A stretch of 11,516 bases of DNA from CAYLNK01 sp964384675 (GTDB lineage Bacteria > Acidobacteriota > Thermoanaerobaculia > UBA5066), in NCBI GenBank assembly GCA_964384675.1, contig CAYLNK010000214.1, forward strand, positions 1 to 11,516. Direction: 5' to 3'. The notes beneath the pieces were generated by a model. It was not told the DNA's origin and made no database searches. It saw nothing but the letters and a program-made list of their open reading frames with translations. This document shows, in pieces, positions 1 through 7,669 of the stretch; position 1 is the first letter of the stretch; every line of letters begins with the position of its first letter. Both the position numbers and the translations under genes were made by a program.

Positions 1-1
1 G

Positions 2-2062
2 GCCCGCGAGCGTTCGGCGCGCGAGGAGCGCCGCGGCGACGGCCTGCGCGGCGAGGCCCTCCGGCTCGAGCGCCTTCCTGCGGACGAGCGTCGCCTCGTC
101 GAGGAGGAAGACGCGGCCGAGCGCCGTCGCCGAGCCCAGCGAGTCGCCCCAGTACCACCAGCCCATCCCGGTCCACGGGTCGCGGCTCCACTCGGGAGGC
201 CACTCCAGCACCACGGCGCCGCGGAGCGCGTCGAGCCCGGGCCACGCCTTCGCGAGGAGCTCGGACGCCTGGTCCAGCGCCGGGGCGTGCAGCCGCGCGG
301 CCTCCTCGTGACCGTCGAGGACCGCGAACGTGACGCTCGTGCCGCCGGCGGCCGTCATCGGGCCCCCCAGGAGCGCCAGCTCGGCCGGGGAGATCCGGCA
401 CGCTCCGGTGAGCCTCCCCTCGGGCGTGGCGACGTGGCCGCAGGAATCGGCGACGAAGAGGCCGCGCGGGACGGCGAGGTCGATCTCCACGTCGGCGAGG
501 GGAAAGCGCGACTCGGGCGGGACGAGCTCGCCGAGCTCTCCGAACGACTTCGACGGCGGCGTGAGCCGGAAGGACGCGTAGCGAGGCGTCGGGGCGAGGT
601 CCGATCCGACGAGACGGATGCGGCGGGGTGAGGCGAGCCGCCGCGTGGTCGCGAGGGAAAGGTCCCTGGTCTCGCCCGCGGACCGGCCCGACAGGAGGCC
701 GCGGAACGCCGTCACGAAGGAGACGCCGCGGTCCGCGAGCTGGACGTCCGCCGGCCTCCCGTCGAGGCCGAGCGTCACCGTCGTCTCGCCGCCGGCGGGA
801 ACGGGCGGCGAGAACGCGACCTCGAGGCGGTCGCCTCGACGGCCGAGGACCGGCGCGCCCGTCACGGCCACGGACCGGTTGACCGAGAACGCCGCGCGCG
901 AGGCCGGCTCCGTGCCGGTGTTGCGGAGGGTCGCGGTCAGCGTGGCGGTGAGCCGGCCGTCGGCGGCCAGCGCGCCCCGCAGGCGCCAGACGCCCGGCAC
1001 GAGCGTCTCCGGCGTCGGCTCGGGAAGACCCGAGGTCTCCACCTGGAAGCGCTCCCTCGCGAGCGTGAGGGCGTCACGCGACCGTGCCTCCCAGACGGCG
1101 ACGAGGCCGCCGGCGGCGAGGAGCGTCGCGGCGAGCAGGGCCACGTCGGCACGGGCCGGCGCGGGATCGGGGGTGTACGCCACGCGGAGGCGGTTCACGA
1201 ACGCGACGAGGCTGCGGAGCGGGTGAGCCGGCCCCACGACGAACGGGCGGAGGTCCGGCCGCGTGCGTCGCAGGAACGCCGCCGCCAGGCCGAGGGCGAG
1301 GACGCAGGAGGCGAGCGGGAGACAGCCGACCGAGAGGGCCTCCTCGGCCGCGAGCCTCACGTCGAGGCGTCCGTCGGTGGCGGACGACACGCCGGCGAAG
1401 CCCTCGAGCGCCCAGTAGACCTGCCGCGCGCCGTTCCCGAAGTCGCTCGTTCCGAGCCACGCGTCGGGCCCGGTCACCGCGCGATGGAAGCGCGAGGCGA
1501 TCCCGTTCCCGAGGAGCATCGCGGCGGCGAGAGCGAGGAAGCCCGTCACCGCGGCCGACACGGTGCCGCCCGTGATCGTGCCGAGGGCGAGCGCGAGCGC
1601 GGAGGCACCCACCGCCACCGGGAGCGTGCGCAGGAGCCACGGCACGACGGCGAGGGGCATGGTCTCGAGGGGTCGGGGCGAGAGGAGAACGCCGGCGGCC
1701 GGCGGCACGAGCGTGAGCGGGACGAGTAGCGCGAGGAGCGCGGCCCAGCGCCGCAGGAGGTAGCCGGCGTTCGTGACCGGGGCGAGCCCCGCGACGGCGA
1801 GCGAGCCCTCCTCCCGCTCCCGCTCGATCCCGTCGACGCAGAGAAGGGCCGCCACGATGGCGGTCGGGAACGGCTGGACCAGCGGCGTGGCGCCGGCGAA
1901 CGTGCCGGGCCCGAGGAACGAGCCGGCGCGCGAACGCCCGAGCCACGTCAGGATCGTGGGCGCCGTGACGACGGCGAGGTAGACGCCCGCGACGACCCGG
2001 AACTTCAGCGAGCGGAGCTGCGTCCGGGCTTCGTGCGCGGCGAAGGCGGCGAGGAGCCTCAC
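2..2062 (-). CDS. ABC-2 type transporter permease with large C-terminal extracytoplasmic, M1-peptidase-like region (partial, 3' end outside window)
   Basis: I read this frame directly; 687 codons are present and the end lies beyond position 1. The GTG start (2062-2060) overlaps the TGA of the ATPase gene as GTGA, with a GGAG 8 nt upstream. Residues 1 to about 320 hold six or seven hydrophobic segments. A cytosolic loop near residue 70 (DGIEREREEGSLAVAGLAPV) matches the charged hallmark of ABC-2 permeases, so it should pair with the ATPase next door to move a substrate across the inner membrane. From about residue 323 the protein is soluble and beta-rich, then around residues 610-687 resembles the substrate/zinc region of M1 (gluzincin) peptidases: a GMGWWYWG stretch near M633, then a helix at 677-681 where HEXXH would be expected but AALLA stands. 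Permease-M1 fusions are known in several phyla; the M1 assignment and its loss of zinc ligands are my inference. Substrate unknown. Confidence 0.8.
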   Translation of the reverse strand, partial: MRLLAAFAAHEARTQLRSLKFRVVAGVYLAVVTAPTILTWLGRSRAGSFLGPGTFAGATPLVQPFPTAIVAALLCVDGIEREREEGSLAVAGLAPVTNAGYLLRRWAALLALLVPLTLVPPAAGVLLSPRPLETMPLAVVPWLLRTLPVAVGASALALALGTITGGTVSAAVTGFLALAAAMLLGNGIASRFHRAVTGPDAWLGTSDFGNGARQVYWALEGFAGVSSATDGRLDVRLAAEEALSVGCLPLASCVLALGLAAAFLRRTRPDLRPFVVGPAHPLRSLVAFVNRLRVAYTPDPAPARADVALLAATLLAAGGLVAVWEARSRDALTLARERFQVETSGLPEPTPETLVPGVWRLRGALAADGRLTATLTATLRNTGTEPASRAAFSVNRSVAVTGAPVLGRRGDRLEVAFSPPVPAGGETTVTLGLDGRPADVQLADRGVSFVTAFRGLLSGRSAGETRDLSLATTRRLASPRRIRLVGSDLAPTPRYASFRLTPPSKSFGELGELVPPESRFPLADVEIDLAVPRGLFVADSCGHVATPEGRLTGACRISPAELALLGGPMTAAGGTSVTFAVLDGHEEAARLHAPALDQASELLAKAWPGLDALRGAVVLEWPPEWSRDPWTGMGWWYWGDSLGSATALGRVFLLDEATLVRRKALEPEGLAAQAVAAALLARRTLAG

Positions 2063-2844
2063 GCCGCGGGCTCCGCCGCCGCCGGCTCTCCCCTGACCGC
2101 GTGCCGCGCCAGGTATGCCGCGTACGCCTGCTCGAGCGTCGGCTCGCCCTCCGGCAGGGCGCCGGCGGTCTCCTCGAAGAGCCGCGTCGGTGTGCCGTCG
2201 AAGAGGAGCGTCCCCCCGGCGATCACCGCCAGGCGCGGGCAGATCGCCTCCACGTCCTCGACGATGTGCGTCGAGAGGAGGACGGCCGTCTCCTCGGCCG
2301 CGTCCGCGATCAGGTTCCGGAACCGGATCCGCTCCTCGGGGTCGAGGCCGGCGGTCGGCTCGTCCACCACGACGAGCGACGGCCGGTGGATCAGGGCCTG
2401 CGCGACGCCGAGCCGCCGCCGCATCCCGCCCGAGTAGTCGCCGGACGGGCGCCGCGCGGCGTGCGTCAGCGCGACGGCGTCCAAAAGCTCGGCGGCCCGG
2501 TGCTCGACGTCCTGCACCGGTGTGGACGGGCTCCGGAGGCGCCCGCAGTGGACGAGGTACTCGAGCCCCGTCAGGTGGCGGATCGGGCTGAAGTCCTGCG
2601 GGAGGTAGCCGATCCGGCGGCGGATCTCCGGGCGGTCGGCGGCGCGGGCGGCGTCGAGGTCGTCGTAGAGGCGTGAGCCCGACGACGGCTCGAGGGCCAG
2701 GGTGAGGATCGAGAGGAACGTCGTCTTCCCGGCGCCGTTCGGGCCGAGGAGGCCCATCATCCCGTGCCCGATCGAGAGGTCGATCCCGCGGAGGGCGACC
2801 TTGCCGTCGGCATACCGCTTGGTCAGACCGCGCACCTCGATCAT
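2059..2844 (-). CDS. ABC transporter ATP-binding protein (ABC-2 exporter type)
   Basis: A 261-residue nucleotide-binding subunit that powers the adjacent permease by ATP hydrolysis on the cytosolic face of the inner membrane. All motifs are intact and in order: Walker A GPNGAGKT (34-41), Q-loop Gln83 in YLPQD, signature YSGGMRRR (137-144), Walker B LVVVDEP (157-163) with catalytic Glu162, D-loop AGLDP (165-169) and switch His193 in STHI. The short C-terminal extension is Ala/Glu/Pro-rich. Length and sequence fit the drug/polysaccharide/GldA-like exporter class. The ATG at 2844-2842 lies 38 nt after the DUF456 gene and has no obvious Shine-Dalgarno, so coupling or read-through from upstream is likely. 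Its TGA overlaps the permease GTG by 4 nt. The substrate cannot be told from the ATPase alone. Confidence 0.95.
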   Translation of the reverse strand: MIEVRGLTKRYADGKVALRGIDLSIGHGMMGLLGPNGAGKTTFLSILTLALEPSSGSRLYDDLDAARAADRPEIRRRIGYLPQDFSPIRHLTGLEYLVHCGRLRSPSTPVQDVEHRAAELLDAVALTHAARRPSGDYSGGMRRRLGVAQALIHRPSLVVVDEPTAGLDPEERIRFRNLIADAAEETAVLLSTHIVEDVEAICPRLAVIAGGTLLFDGTPTRLFEETAGALPEGEPTLEQAYAAYLARHAVRGEPAAAEPAA

Positions 2845-2882
2845 CAGGCGGCGCTTCTACGGAGCCGGCGCCCCAAGCGTCG

Positions 2883-3359
2883 TCACAGCAGGTAGGCGGT
2901 GACGAAGACCGCCAGCATCGTGAAGACGAGCGTCAGCTTCGCAAGGGCCCCGAGGAGGAAGCCGAGCCAGGCGCCGAGCCCGGCCTTGCCGGCCTGGCGC
3001 CAGTCACGCCTCGCGTACAGCTCCCCGGCCACGGCACCGAGGAACGGTCCGATGACGAGCCCCGGCAGGCCGAAGAAGAGCCCGGCGAGCGTGCCCACCG
3101 CGGCTCCGATCATCGCTTGGCGGCTCGCGCCCACCTTCTTCGCCCCGAACCAGGTCGAGACGAGGTCGACGAGGAGCGACGCCGCCGTGAGCAGGCCGAG
3201 CAAGAGCAGCGCCGGCCAGCCGACCCGCTGGAAGCCGTCGATCCAGGCCGCCAGGAAGAGCCCCGCGAAGACGAGGGGAGCGCCGGGGAGCGCCGGGAGC
3301 ACGGTCCCGGCGGCCCCGGCCACGACGAGCAGGACGGCGACGATCCAGAGGACGTTCAC
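2883..3359 (-). CDS. DUF456 domain membrane protein
   Basis: A 158-residue, almost wholly hydrophobic protein with about four or five membrane segments. Its composition and glycine-rich pattern fit the DUF456 family: an N-terminal hairpin with LPALPGAPLVFAGLFLAAWI around residues 20-40, a Trp/Gly-rich second helix pair, then a glycine-zipper-like stretch (AAVGTLAGLFFGLPGLVIG, roughly 87-105) and a closing helix. The family has no established function. The start is GTG at 3359-3357, chosen because it overlaps the upstream gene's TGA as GTGA and because the family begins directly with this first helix. A much longer open frame continues upstream to 4544, but that part is the antisense-frame shadow of the 1407-residue gene. 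The tight placement between the large membrane protein and the ABC ATPase suggests it is part of the same membrane assembly. Confidence 0.88.
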   Translation of the reverse strand: MNVLWIVAVLLVVAGAAGTVLPALPGAPLVFAGLFLAAWIDGFQRVGWPALLLLGLLTAASLLVDLVSTWFGAKKVGASRQAMIGAAVGTLAGLFFGLPGLVIGPFLGAVAGELYARRDWRQAGKAGLGAWLGFLLGALAKLTLVFTMLAVFVTAYLL

Positions 3360-5437
3360 GCGGTCGGCAGCGGGGGAGGCGGCGGAGGAGCAGGCGGCTC
3401 CGGATCGTCGGCGGGCGCCGGCGTCGGCGGAGGCGGCGGCACGAAGGTCGGCGGCGGAGGTGGTGTCGTCGGGGAGACGTCCCGGAGCGGCTTCCAGCCG
3501 CCGCCGGCCACGTACGCCCTCCAGCCCCAGGCGAGCCACTTCACCAGGCTGGCGGCGAGCCAGAGCGACCACGCCAGCATCGCGACCCGGTACGCCCAGA
3601 TCGGGAGGCTGACGATCCACGCCGCCGGCGTGTCGCCCGCCGTCCGGTCGACGTACCAGGAGAGCGTGTCGTTGGTCGAGCCGTTGCCCGTCACCTGCAT
3701 GTCGGGCATCAGCAGCAGCCCCTCGTGCACGGCGCCGTAGAGGCACCCCAGGAAGACGAGCGTCCAGACGGCGAGCGCGACCTGCACGAGGTCGTGGAGC
3801 GCCGGCGGCTCGATCGGCTTCCGCTCGCGCCACGCGAAGGCGAGGAACCAGCCGGCGACCAGGGCCGCGGCCAGGATCGGGATCTGGGTGAGGCCGAGCG
3901 TCAGGAGGAGCCACTGCCAGCTCCGGAGCGGGCTCGAGGGAACGCGTCCCAGGAGGAAGGCCACGAGGAGCATCACGAGGAAGACGCCCCAGAACAGCAC
4001 CGACGGGCCCCAGGACGGGCCGCCCGCGAGGAGGAGCCAGCGTCCCTCCGGCACGTGGAGCGTCGTCTGCACGTTCACGGCGGCGCGCCCGAGCGAGACG
4101 CGCGGCGCGGCGATCCGGAGCCGCGCCCCCTCGTTCTGCCGCCACGTCACGACGACCTGGCGCGCGCCCGGGTCCATCGTGAGCGTCAGCTTCCCGCCGT
4201 CGGGGCGGATCGGGCGACTCTCGCCGGCGACCGTCAGGGTCTGCACCTCGGCACCCGCGGGAAGCGTCAGGACGAGAGGCGTCGAGCGGCTCGCCCGGAC
4301 GTCCAGGGTGAGGGACGCGTCGGTCAGACGGCGGCCCGGCTTCACGTCCAGCGTGGCGGCGTCGATCGTGAGCGTCCCCCCTTCGATCCCGGCGGGCTTC
4401 CGGAACGAGAGGCTCAGCGTCTCGCCCGGCCACGGCCGGTACTCCTCCGCGAGGGCGCCGTTCTCCTGGCGCGAGACGGGCGGGAGCCCCTTCGTCACGC
4501 ACTGCCAGATCGGGCCGCAGCGCACGACCCACACCTCCGACCACGGCTTCCCTTCCGCGGCCTGGAGGACGACCTCCTCGCCGGGCGTCGGCTTGATCAC
4601 CGACGTCCAGCGCGCGTCGGTCTGGTCGGGCCCGAGCGTGATGACGATGGCGCCGTCCTTCACCTCCTGGTCACCGGTCGCGAGCATCCCCTTCAGGAGC
4701 GGCACCTTCAGGACGAGCGGCGCGCCGGTCGGCGTGACGCGGTGGACGATGGTCTCGGCGGTCCAGGACACGCCGATGTCGAAGGTGCGGCGCACCTCGA
4801 CCCACGGCTCGTACGTCCCCTCGGTGGCGCCGGCGGTCCCCGCGGCCTTGAGCCGCCGGGTCAGCTGGACCGAGCCGTCGATGCCGCCCTCCTCGCGCAC
4901 GCCGTCGACCTGCCAATCCGGTGCGTTCACGCGGGCGCGGCGCGGCTTGATCGGGAACTGGAGCGTGACGCTGTCACGGGGCGGCAGCGGACCCGACACC
5001 TCGACGCGATGGACGCCGGCGGGGAGGCGGAGGTGGAGGAAGCCGTCGTCCAGGCGGACCAGCCCCGGTGAGGTCTGGGCTCCGACGGTGACGCGGCGCG
5101 GCACCCACGACGTCGCGGGGCCGGGGATCGTCCAGGCCGTCGCCGCGGCCGCGTGCACCTCGGCGGTGATCTTCAGCTCCGTCCCCTCGACCGTGAGGAG
5201 GACGTCGGCCGTGGCGACGCAGTCGGGCGCGCACGGCGCGGGGCGAAGGAGCTTCTCCTTCAGCTCGTTCAGCAACGCGGAGTCGGGGAGGCCCGAGCCT
5301 CCGCGAGGCGCGCTGGCGGTGCTCGCGTTCTCCTGGTTCGGCGCGTTCGGGGCGTTCTGCTGCGGCGGCTCCGAGGCGGACGCGGGCGGAGCGCCGACCA
5401 GCAGCGCCAGGAGGAGGCTCAGCGCCGCCGCCACGCC
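3356..5437 (-). repeat. Repeat unit 2 of the duplicated membrane protein (residues 715-1407)
   Basis: Second copy. Landmarks in the same order: signal-like hydrophobic segment 715-736, Cys783/Cys787, WTIPGPATSW (816-825), LHVPEGRW (1174-1181), a helix group ending LLLMPD (D1293), and TLSW (1305-1308) before the last helix pair. Offsets to copy 1 are 729-734 for all landmarks up to D1293, then 643 at TLSW because copy 1 has an insertion. It ends with a proline-rich cytosolic tail absent from copy 1. Confidence 0.65.
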
Positions 5438-7579
5438 GCGGCCCGGGATCACCAGCGGTGAGGCGCTCGCGAAGCGCACCGCGAGCGCGGTGATCAACGC
5501 GACGCGCAAGAGCGCGAGGAAGAGGTTCGCGGCGGGGGAGAGGAGGGTCAGGCGGAACCGGTGCCCCTTGTCGACCGGGCCCGACCAGGAGAGCGTGTGG
5601 CTCTGCCAGCGCCAGCGCGGGACGCCGGGGCCGGTCTGGACGATCGCGTTCGGCTCCTGCTCGTAGAGGCGGTTGCTCGCGCCGCTGAAGACGTTCGTCT
5701 TGTAGCCGCTCGACTTCGAGAACGACTGCATCTCCTCCCGCGCGGCCGGCTCCTCCTCCACGGCCTTCGGCGCCTCGGGCACCGGAGCCGCCTGCTTCGC
5801 CATCGGCATCACCCCGCGTGCCGTGAACCCTGCGCTCGCGACCGCGCCGTAGTCGACGCCGCCCCCGAGCGCCGGACCTCCGGCCGTCTGCGGGAAGAGC
5901 CCCTGCCGCACCTGCTTGATGAAGAACGGCACGGCGAGGAGGGCGAGGACCACGAACGAGAAGGCCCACGCGACCTTGAGGACGCGCGCCCAGCGCGGCG
6001 CGTCGACCACCCGCAGGAGGGCCGTCAGGACGAGGAGCGTGATCCAGACGAACTCGGGCGCGCCCCCTTCGCGGTGGCACACCACCAGCGTCGCCAGCGC
6101 CACGACGCCCCAGACGCGACCGAAGAGCTTGCCCGTCGCGATGGCGGTGAGGAGCACGAAGAAGAAGCTGAAGAGCGTCCACTGCGCGTCCCACGCCGAC
6201 GGGCTCCGGTCGACGCCGCCGGTCGAGAAGACGCGCCAGCCGGGCGGCAGGTGGAGCTCGATCGAGAGGCTCTGCACGTTCGCGTCCCAGCCGGTGGCCG
6301 GGAGGCTCGCGGCGCGCGGCAGCCGGCCGTCGGCGCCCACGTTCAGCGCGTTCTTGCGGAGCTCCACGCCCGGCAGGGAGGACGACGGGTCCGCGGTCAC
6401 GAGCTGGTCCTGGCCGTCGACGGCGACCCGCCCGAGCTCGCCCGGCTTGCCGAGGTTCAGACGGCTGGTGCGGCCGAGCGTCCCGGAGAACGTGTCCTGC
6501 ACCGTGAACGCGGCGCCACCCGGGTCCAGCCAGAGCGTCCGGCGGAGCGAGATCTGGTCGGGCGCCGGCTCCGGCTCGCCGCGGCGGGTCTCCTTGATCG
6601 TGAGCCCCGCGCCCTTCTCGAGGAGGTAGGCCGCGAGCGGCTTCCAGTCGTCTCCGAGGTCGGTGCGCGACGTGTCGATCGCGGAGGCGCCCGCGATCTC
6701 CACCTGGCGCAGCTTCTCGTTCGGGGCGAAGACCCAGATCTCCTGCTCCGGCCACGGGGCGACCGGGGCCGGCGGCTTGACCTCGGTGACGTTGCCGGGG
6801 AGCCGCGACTCGATGGCGATCGTGAACTTGCCGGGGCGCACCTGGATGCGCAGCTCGGCGCCGTCCAGCCGGGCGGGCAGGTCGCCGCGCACGGAGACGG
6901 GGGCCGCGCCCGCCGGGAGCGCGCCGGAGAGGCGCACCTCGCGCGCCTTTCCCGCCACCTCGAGGGCGACGCGCGTCTCGACGAAGAGCGGGATCCCGTC
7001 GCGGAGCTTGCGGAACACCTTGAGCTGCAGCTCGTCGGCGCCCTCCTCCTCGCCGGCCGACTGGGCCAGGAGGAGCGTCCCGTCGTCCTCCCGCTTCGGG
7101 AACGGGACGCCCTTGCCGAGGACCGTGAGGTCGATCAGGGCGGTGTCGCCGGGGACGGCCAGGGAGTCGGGCGTCTTCCGGTAGAGGAGCTTGCCGTCCA
7201 GCTTGAACGTGCCCGGGTTGAGCCACACCGACGGCGTGCCCTCGCGCTCCACGACGGCGATCGGCTGGCCGTTCGCGCGCACCTCCTGGGGCCAGAGCGT
7301 GTCCGATCCCGGCAGAGGGGCCCAGAGCGGCCGGTCGGTGACGACCTCCTGGCTGAAGCGCGCCTCCGTCCGGTCCACGGCGAGCGTCAGGCGTCCCGGC
7401 CAGAGGCAGACGGTGGAGTCGCCCACGGTCGGGCAGAGCCTCTCGCCGGCGCCGTCGAGGGCCCACGGCACCCAGGTCTGGAGCGGGGCCGGGACGTCCC
7501 TCTGGGGTAGCGGCTGAGCGGCCGCGGGAAGGGCGAGGACGAGCCCGAGGAGAGCGAGGGCAGACCGCCGGACGAGCAT
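3356..7579 (-). CDS. Large exported membrane protein of unknown function, internally duplicated
   Basis: A 1407-residue protein; I cannot assign a named family, though similar uncharacterised proteins appear in other GC-rich proteobacteria-like genomes (from memory, not checked). A signal peptide occupies residues 1-21 (ending LPAAAQ). A beta-rich ectodomain (about 22-460) follows, then membrane helices around 467-560, a low-complexity Gly/Ala/Glu/Lys segment (566-650), further hydrophobic helices (about 683-704), a second signal-like helix (715-736), an Asn/Gln/Pro linker, a second ectodomain (about 767-1185), C-terminal helices (about 1190-1350) and a proline-rich tail (1369-1407). The second half repeats the first. 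Cysteine pairs lie at 49/58 and 783/787. No catalytic motif is visible. The ATG is fixed by a GGAGG 5 nt upstream. It is first gene of the unit and its TGA overlaps the DUF456 GTG. A scaffold or receptor role with the exporter is a guess. Confidence 0.9.
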   Translation of the reverse strand: MLVRRSALALLGLVLALPAAAQPLPQRDVPAPLQTWVPWALDGAGERLCPTVGDSTVCLWPGRLTLAVDRTEARFSQEVVTDRPLWAPLPGSDTLWPQEVRANGQPIAVVEREGTPSVWLNPGTFKLDGKLLYRKTPDSLAVPGDTALIDLTVLGKGVPFPKREDDGTLLLAQSAGEEEGADELQLKVFRKLRDGIPLFVETRVALEVAGKAREVRLSGALPAGAAPVSVRGDLPARLDGAELRIQVRPGKFTIAIESRLPGNVTEVKPPAPVAPWPEQEIWVFAPNEKLRQVEIAGASAIDTSRTDLGDDWKPLAAYLLEKGAGLTIKETRRGEPEPAPDQISLRRTLWLDPGGAAFTVQDTFSGTLGRTSRLNLGKPGELGRVAVDGQDQLVTADPSSSLPGVELRKNALNVGADGRLPRAASLPATGWDANVQSLSIELHLPPGWRVFSTGGVDRSPSAWDAQWTLFSFFFVLLTAIATGKLFGRVWGVVALATLVVCHREGGAPEFVWITLLVLTALLRVVDAPRWARVLKVAWAFSFVVLALLAVPFFIKQVRQGLFPQTAGGPALGGGVDYGAVASAGFTARGVMPMAKQAAPVPEAPKAVEEEPAAREEMQSFSKSSGYKTNVFSGASNRLYEQEPNAIVQTGPGVPRWRWQSHTLSWSGPVDKGHRFRLTLLSPAANLFLALLRVALITALAVRFASASPLVIPGRGVAAALSLLLALLVGAPPASASEPPQQNAPNAPNQENASTASAPRGGSGLPDSALLNELKEKLLRPAPCAPDCVATADVLLTVEGTELKITAEVHAAAATAWTIPGPATSWVPRRVTVGAQTSPGLVRLDDGFLHLRLPAGVHRVEVSGPLPPRDSVTLQFPIKPRRARVNAPDWQVDGVREEGGIDGSVQLTRRLKAAGTAGATEGTYEPWVEVRRTFDIGVSWTAETIVHRVTPTGAPLVLKVPLLKGMLATGDQEVKDGAIVITLGPDQTDARWTSVIKPTPGEEVVLQAAEGKPWSEVWVVRCGPIWQCVTKGLPPVSRQENGALAEEYRPWPGETLSLSFRKPAGIEGGTLTIDAATLDVKPGRRLTDASLTLDVRASRSTPLVLTLPAGAEVQTLTVAGESRPIRPDGGKLTLTMDPGARQVVVTWRQNEGARLRIAAPRVSLGRAAVNVQTTLHVPEGRWLLLAGGPSWGPSVLFWGVFLVMLLVAFLLGRVPSSPLRSWQWLLLTLGLTQIPILAAALVAGWFLAFAWRERKPIEPPALHDLVQVALAVWTLVFLGCLYGAVHEGLLLMPDMQVTGNGSTNDTLSWYVDRTAGDTPAAWIVSLPIWAYRVAMLAWSLWLAASLVKWLAWGWRAYVAGGGWKPLRDVSPTTPPPPPTFVPPPPPTPAPADDPEPPAPPPPPPLPTA
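5438..7579 (-). repeat. Repeat unit 1 of the duplicated membrane protein (residues 1-714)
   Basis: First copy of a protein-level tandem duplication. Landmarks: signal peptide 1-21, Cys49/Cys58, WAPLPGSDTLW (86-96), LHLPPGW (442-448), a helix group ending at GLFPQ (Q564), and TLSW (662-665) before the last helix. This copy has roughly 85 extra residues (566-650) between the helix group and TLSW that the second copy lacks. The match is by eye at protein level; no DNA-level identity is evident. Confidence 0.65.
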
Positions 7580-7584
7580 GGAGA

Positions 7585-7589
7585 CCTCC
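7585..7589 (-). promoter_or_regulatory. Shine-Dalgarno of the 1407-residue protein
   Basis: GGAGG on the minus strand, 5 nt before the ATG at 7579-7577. It fixes the start and contrasts with the plus-strand genes in this window, which lack such a site. Confidence 0.85.
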
Positions 7590-7605
7590 GCCTTGTCGAT
7601 GGCCG

Positions 7606-7611
7606 AGTCTA
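7606..7611 (-). promoter_or_regulatory. Candidate -10 box for the four-gene minus-strand unit
   Basis: TAGACT on the minus strand inside CTAGACTCG (7612-7604), 26 nt upstream of the ATG at 7579, in the 89-bp divergent gap between the membrane-protein unit and the first antitoxin. The same nonamer occurs before the kinase gene. No good -35 box is seen 16-18 nt further upstream, so this is tentative. Confidence 0.35.
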
Positions 7612-7633
7612 GCGGGTCGTTCCGGGAGAGCGC

Positions 7634-7669
7634 TTGATCAGCGTGGTAAAGGCGCCTACGCTTTACCGG
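7634..7669 (+). promoter_or_regulatory. Promoter of the first toxin-antitoxin module, leaderless
   Basis: TTGATC (7634-7639) and TACGCT (7657-7662) are separated by exactly 17 nt. The usual 6-nt gap from the -10 box puts +1 at 7669, the G of the antitoxin GTG. No Shine-Dalgarno precedes that GTG, so a leaderless message is the simplest reading. The inverted repeat 7645-7667 covers the spacer end and the -10 box. Confidence 0.6.
7645..7667. promoter_or_regulatory. Probable autoregulatory operator of the AbrB-type module
   Basis: A perfect 7-bp inverted repeat, GGTAAAG (7645-7651) and CTTTACC (7661-7667), with a 9-nt spacer. It overlays the -10 box and ends 1 nt before the antitoxin start. Type II antitoxins, alone or bound to toxin, commonly repress their own promoter through such sites; that this antitoxin binds here is inference. 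Confidence 0.6.

Noticed and set aside
1074..1946. Minus-strand frame of 290 codons inside the permease region
   Set aside because: Arg/Pro/His-rich without membrane segments. The neighbouring minus-strand frame from 2062 is continuous to the window edge, has ABC-2 features and is coupled to the ATPase.
3360..3475. G-rich plus-strand tract as a G-quadruplex regulatory element
   Set aside because: It is explained by proline codons of the tail read on the other strand; the G runs are mostly of two, and the mRNA carries the C-rich strand.
3360..4544. N-terminal extension of the DUF456 frame to a start at 4544
   Set aside because: The extension is an Arg/Ala-rich shadow of the 1407-residue gene; the DUF456 family starts at the first helix, at the coupled GTG 3359.
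3725..5071. Plus-strand open frame of 448 codons
   Set aside because: Low-complexity Arg/Glu/Asp composition with no motifs; it is a mirror of the real minus-strand gene.
5561..7510. Long plus-strand open frame (649 codons) opposite the large membrane protein gene
   Set aside because: It is an Arg/Glu/Gly/Pro-rich antisense frame typical of GC-rich DNA, with no recognisable domain. The opposite strand has a clear signal peptide, ectodomains and membrane helices.
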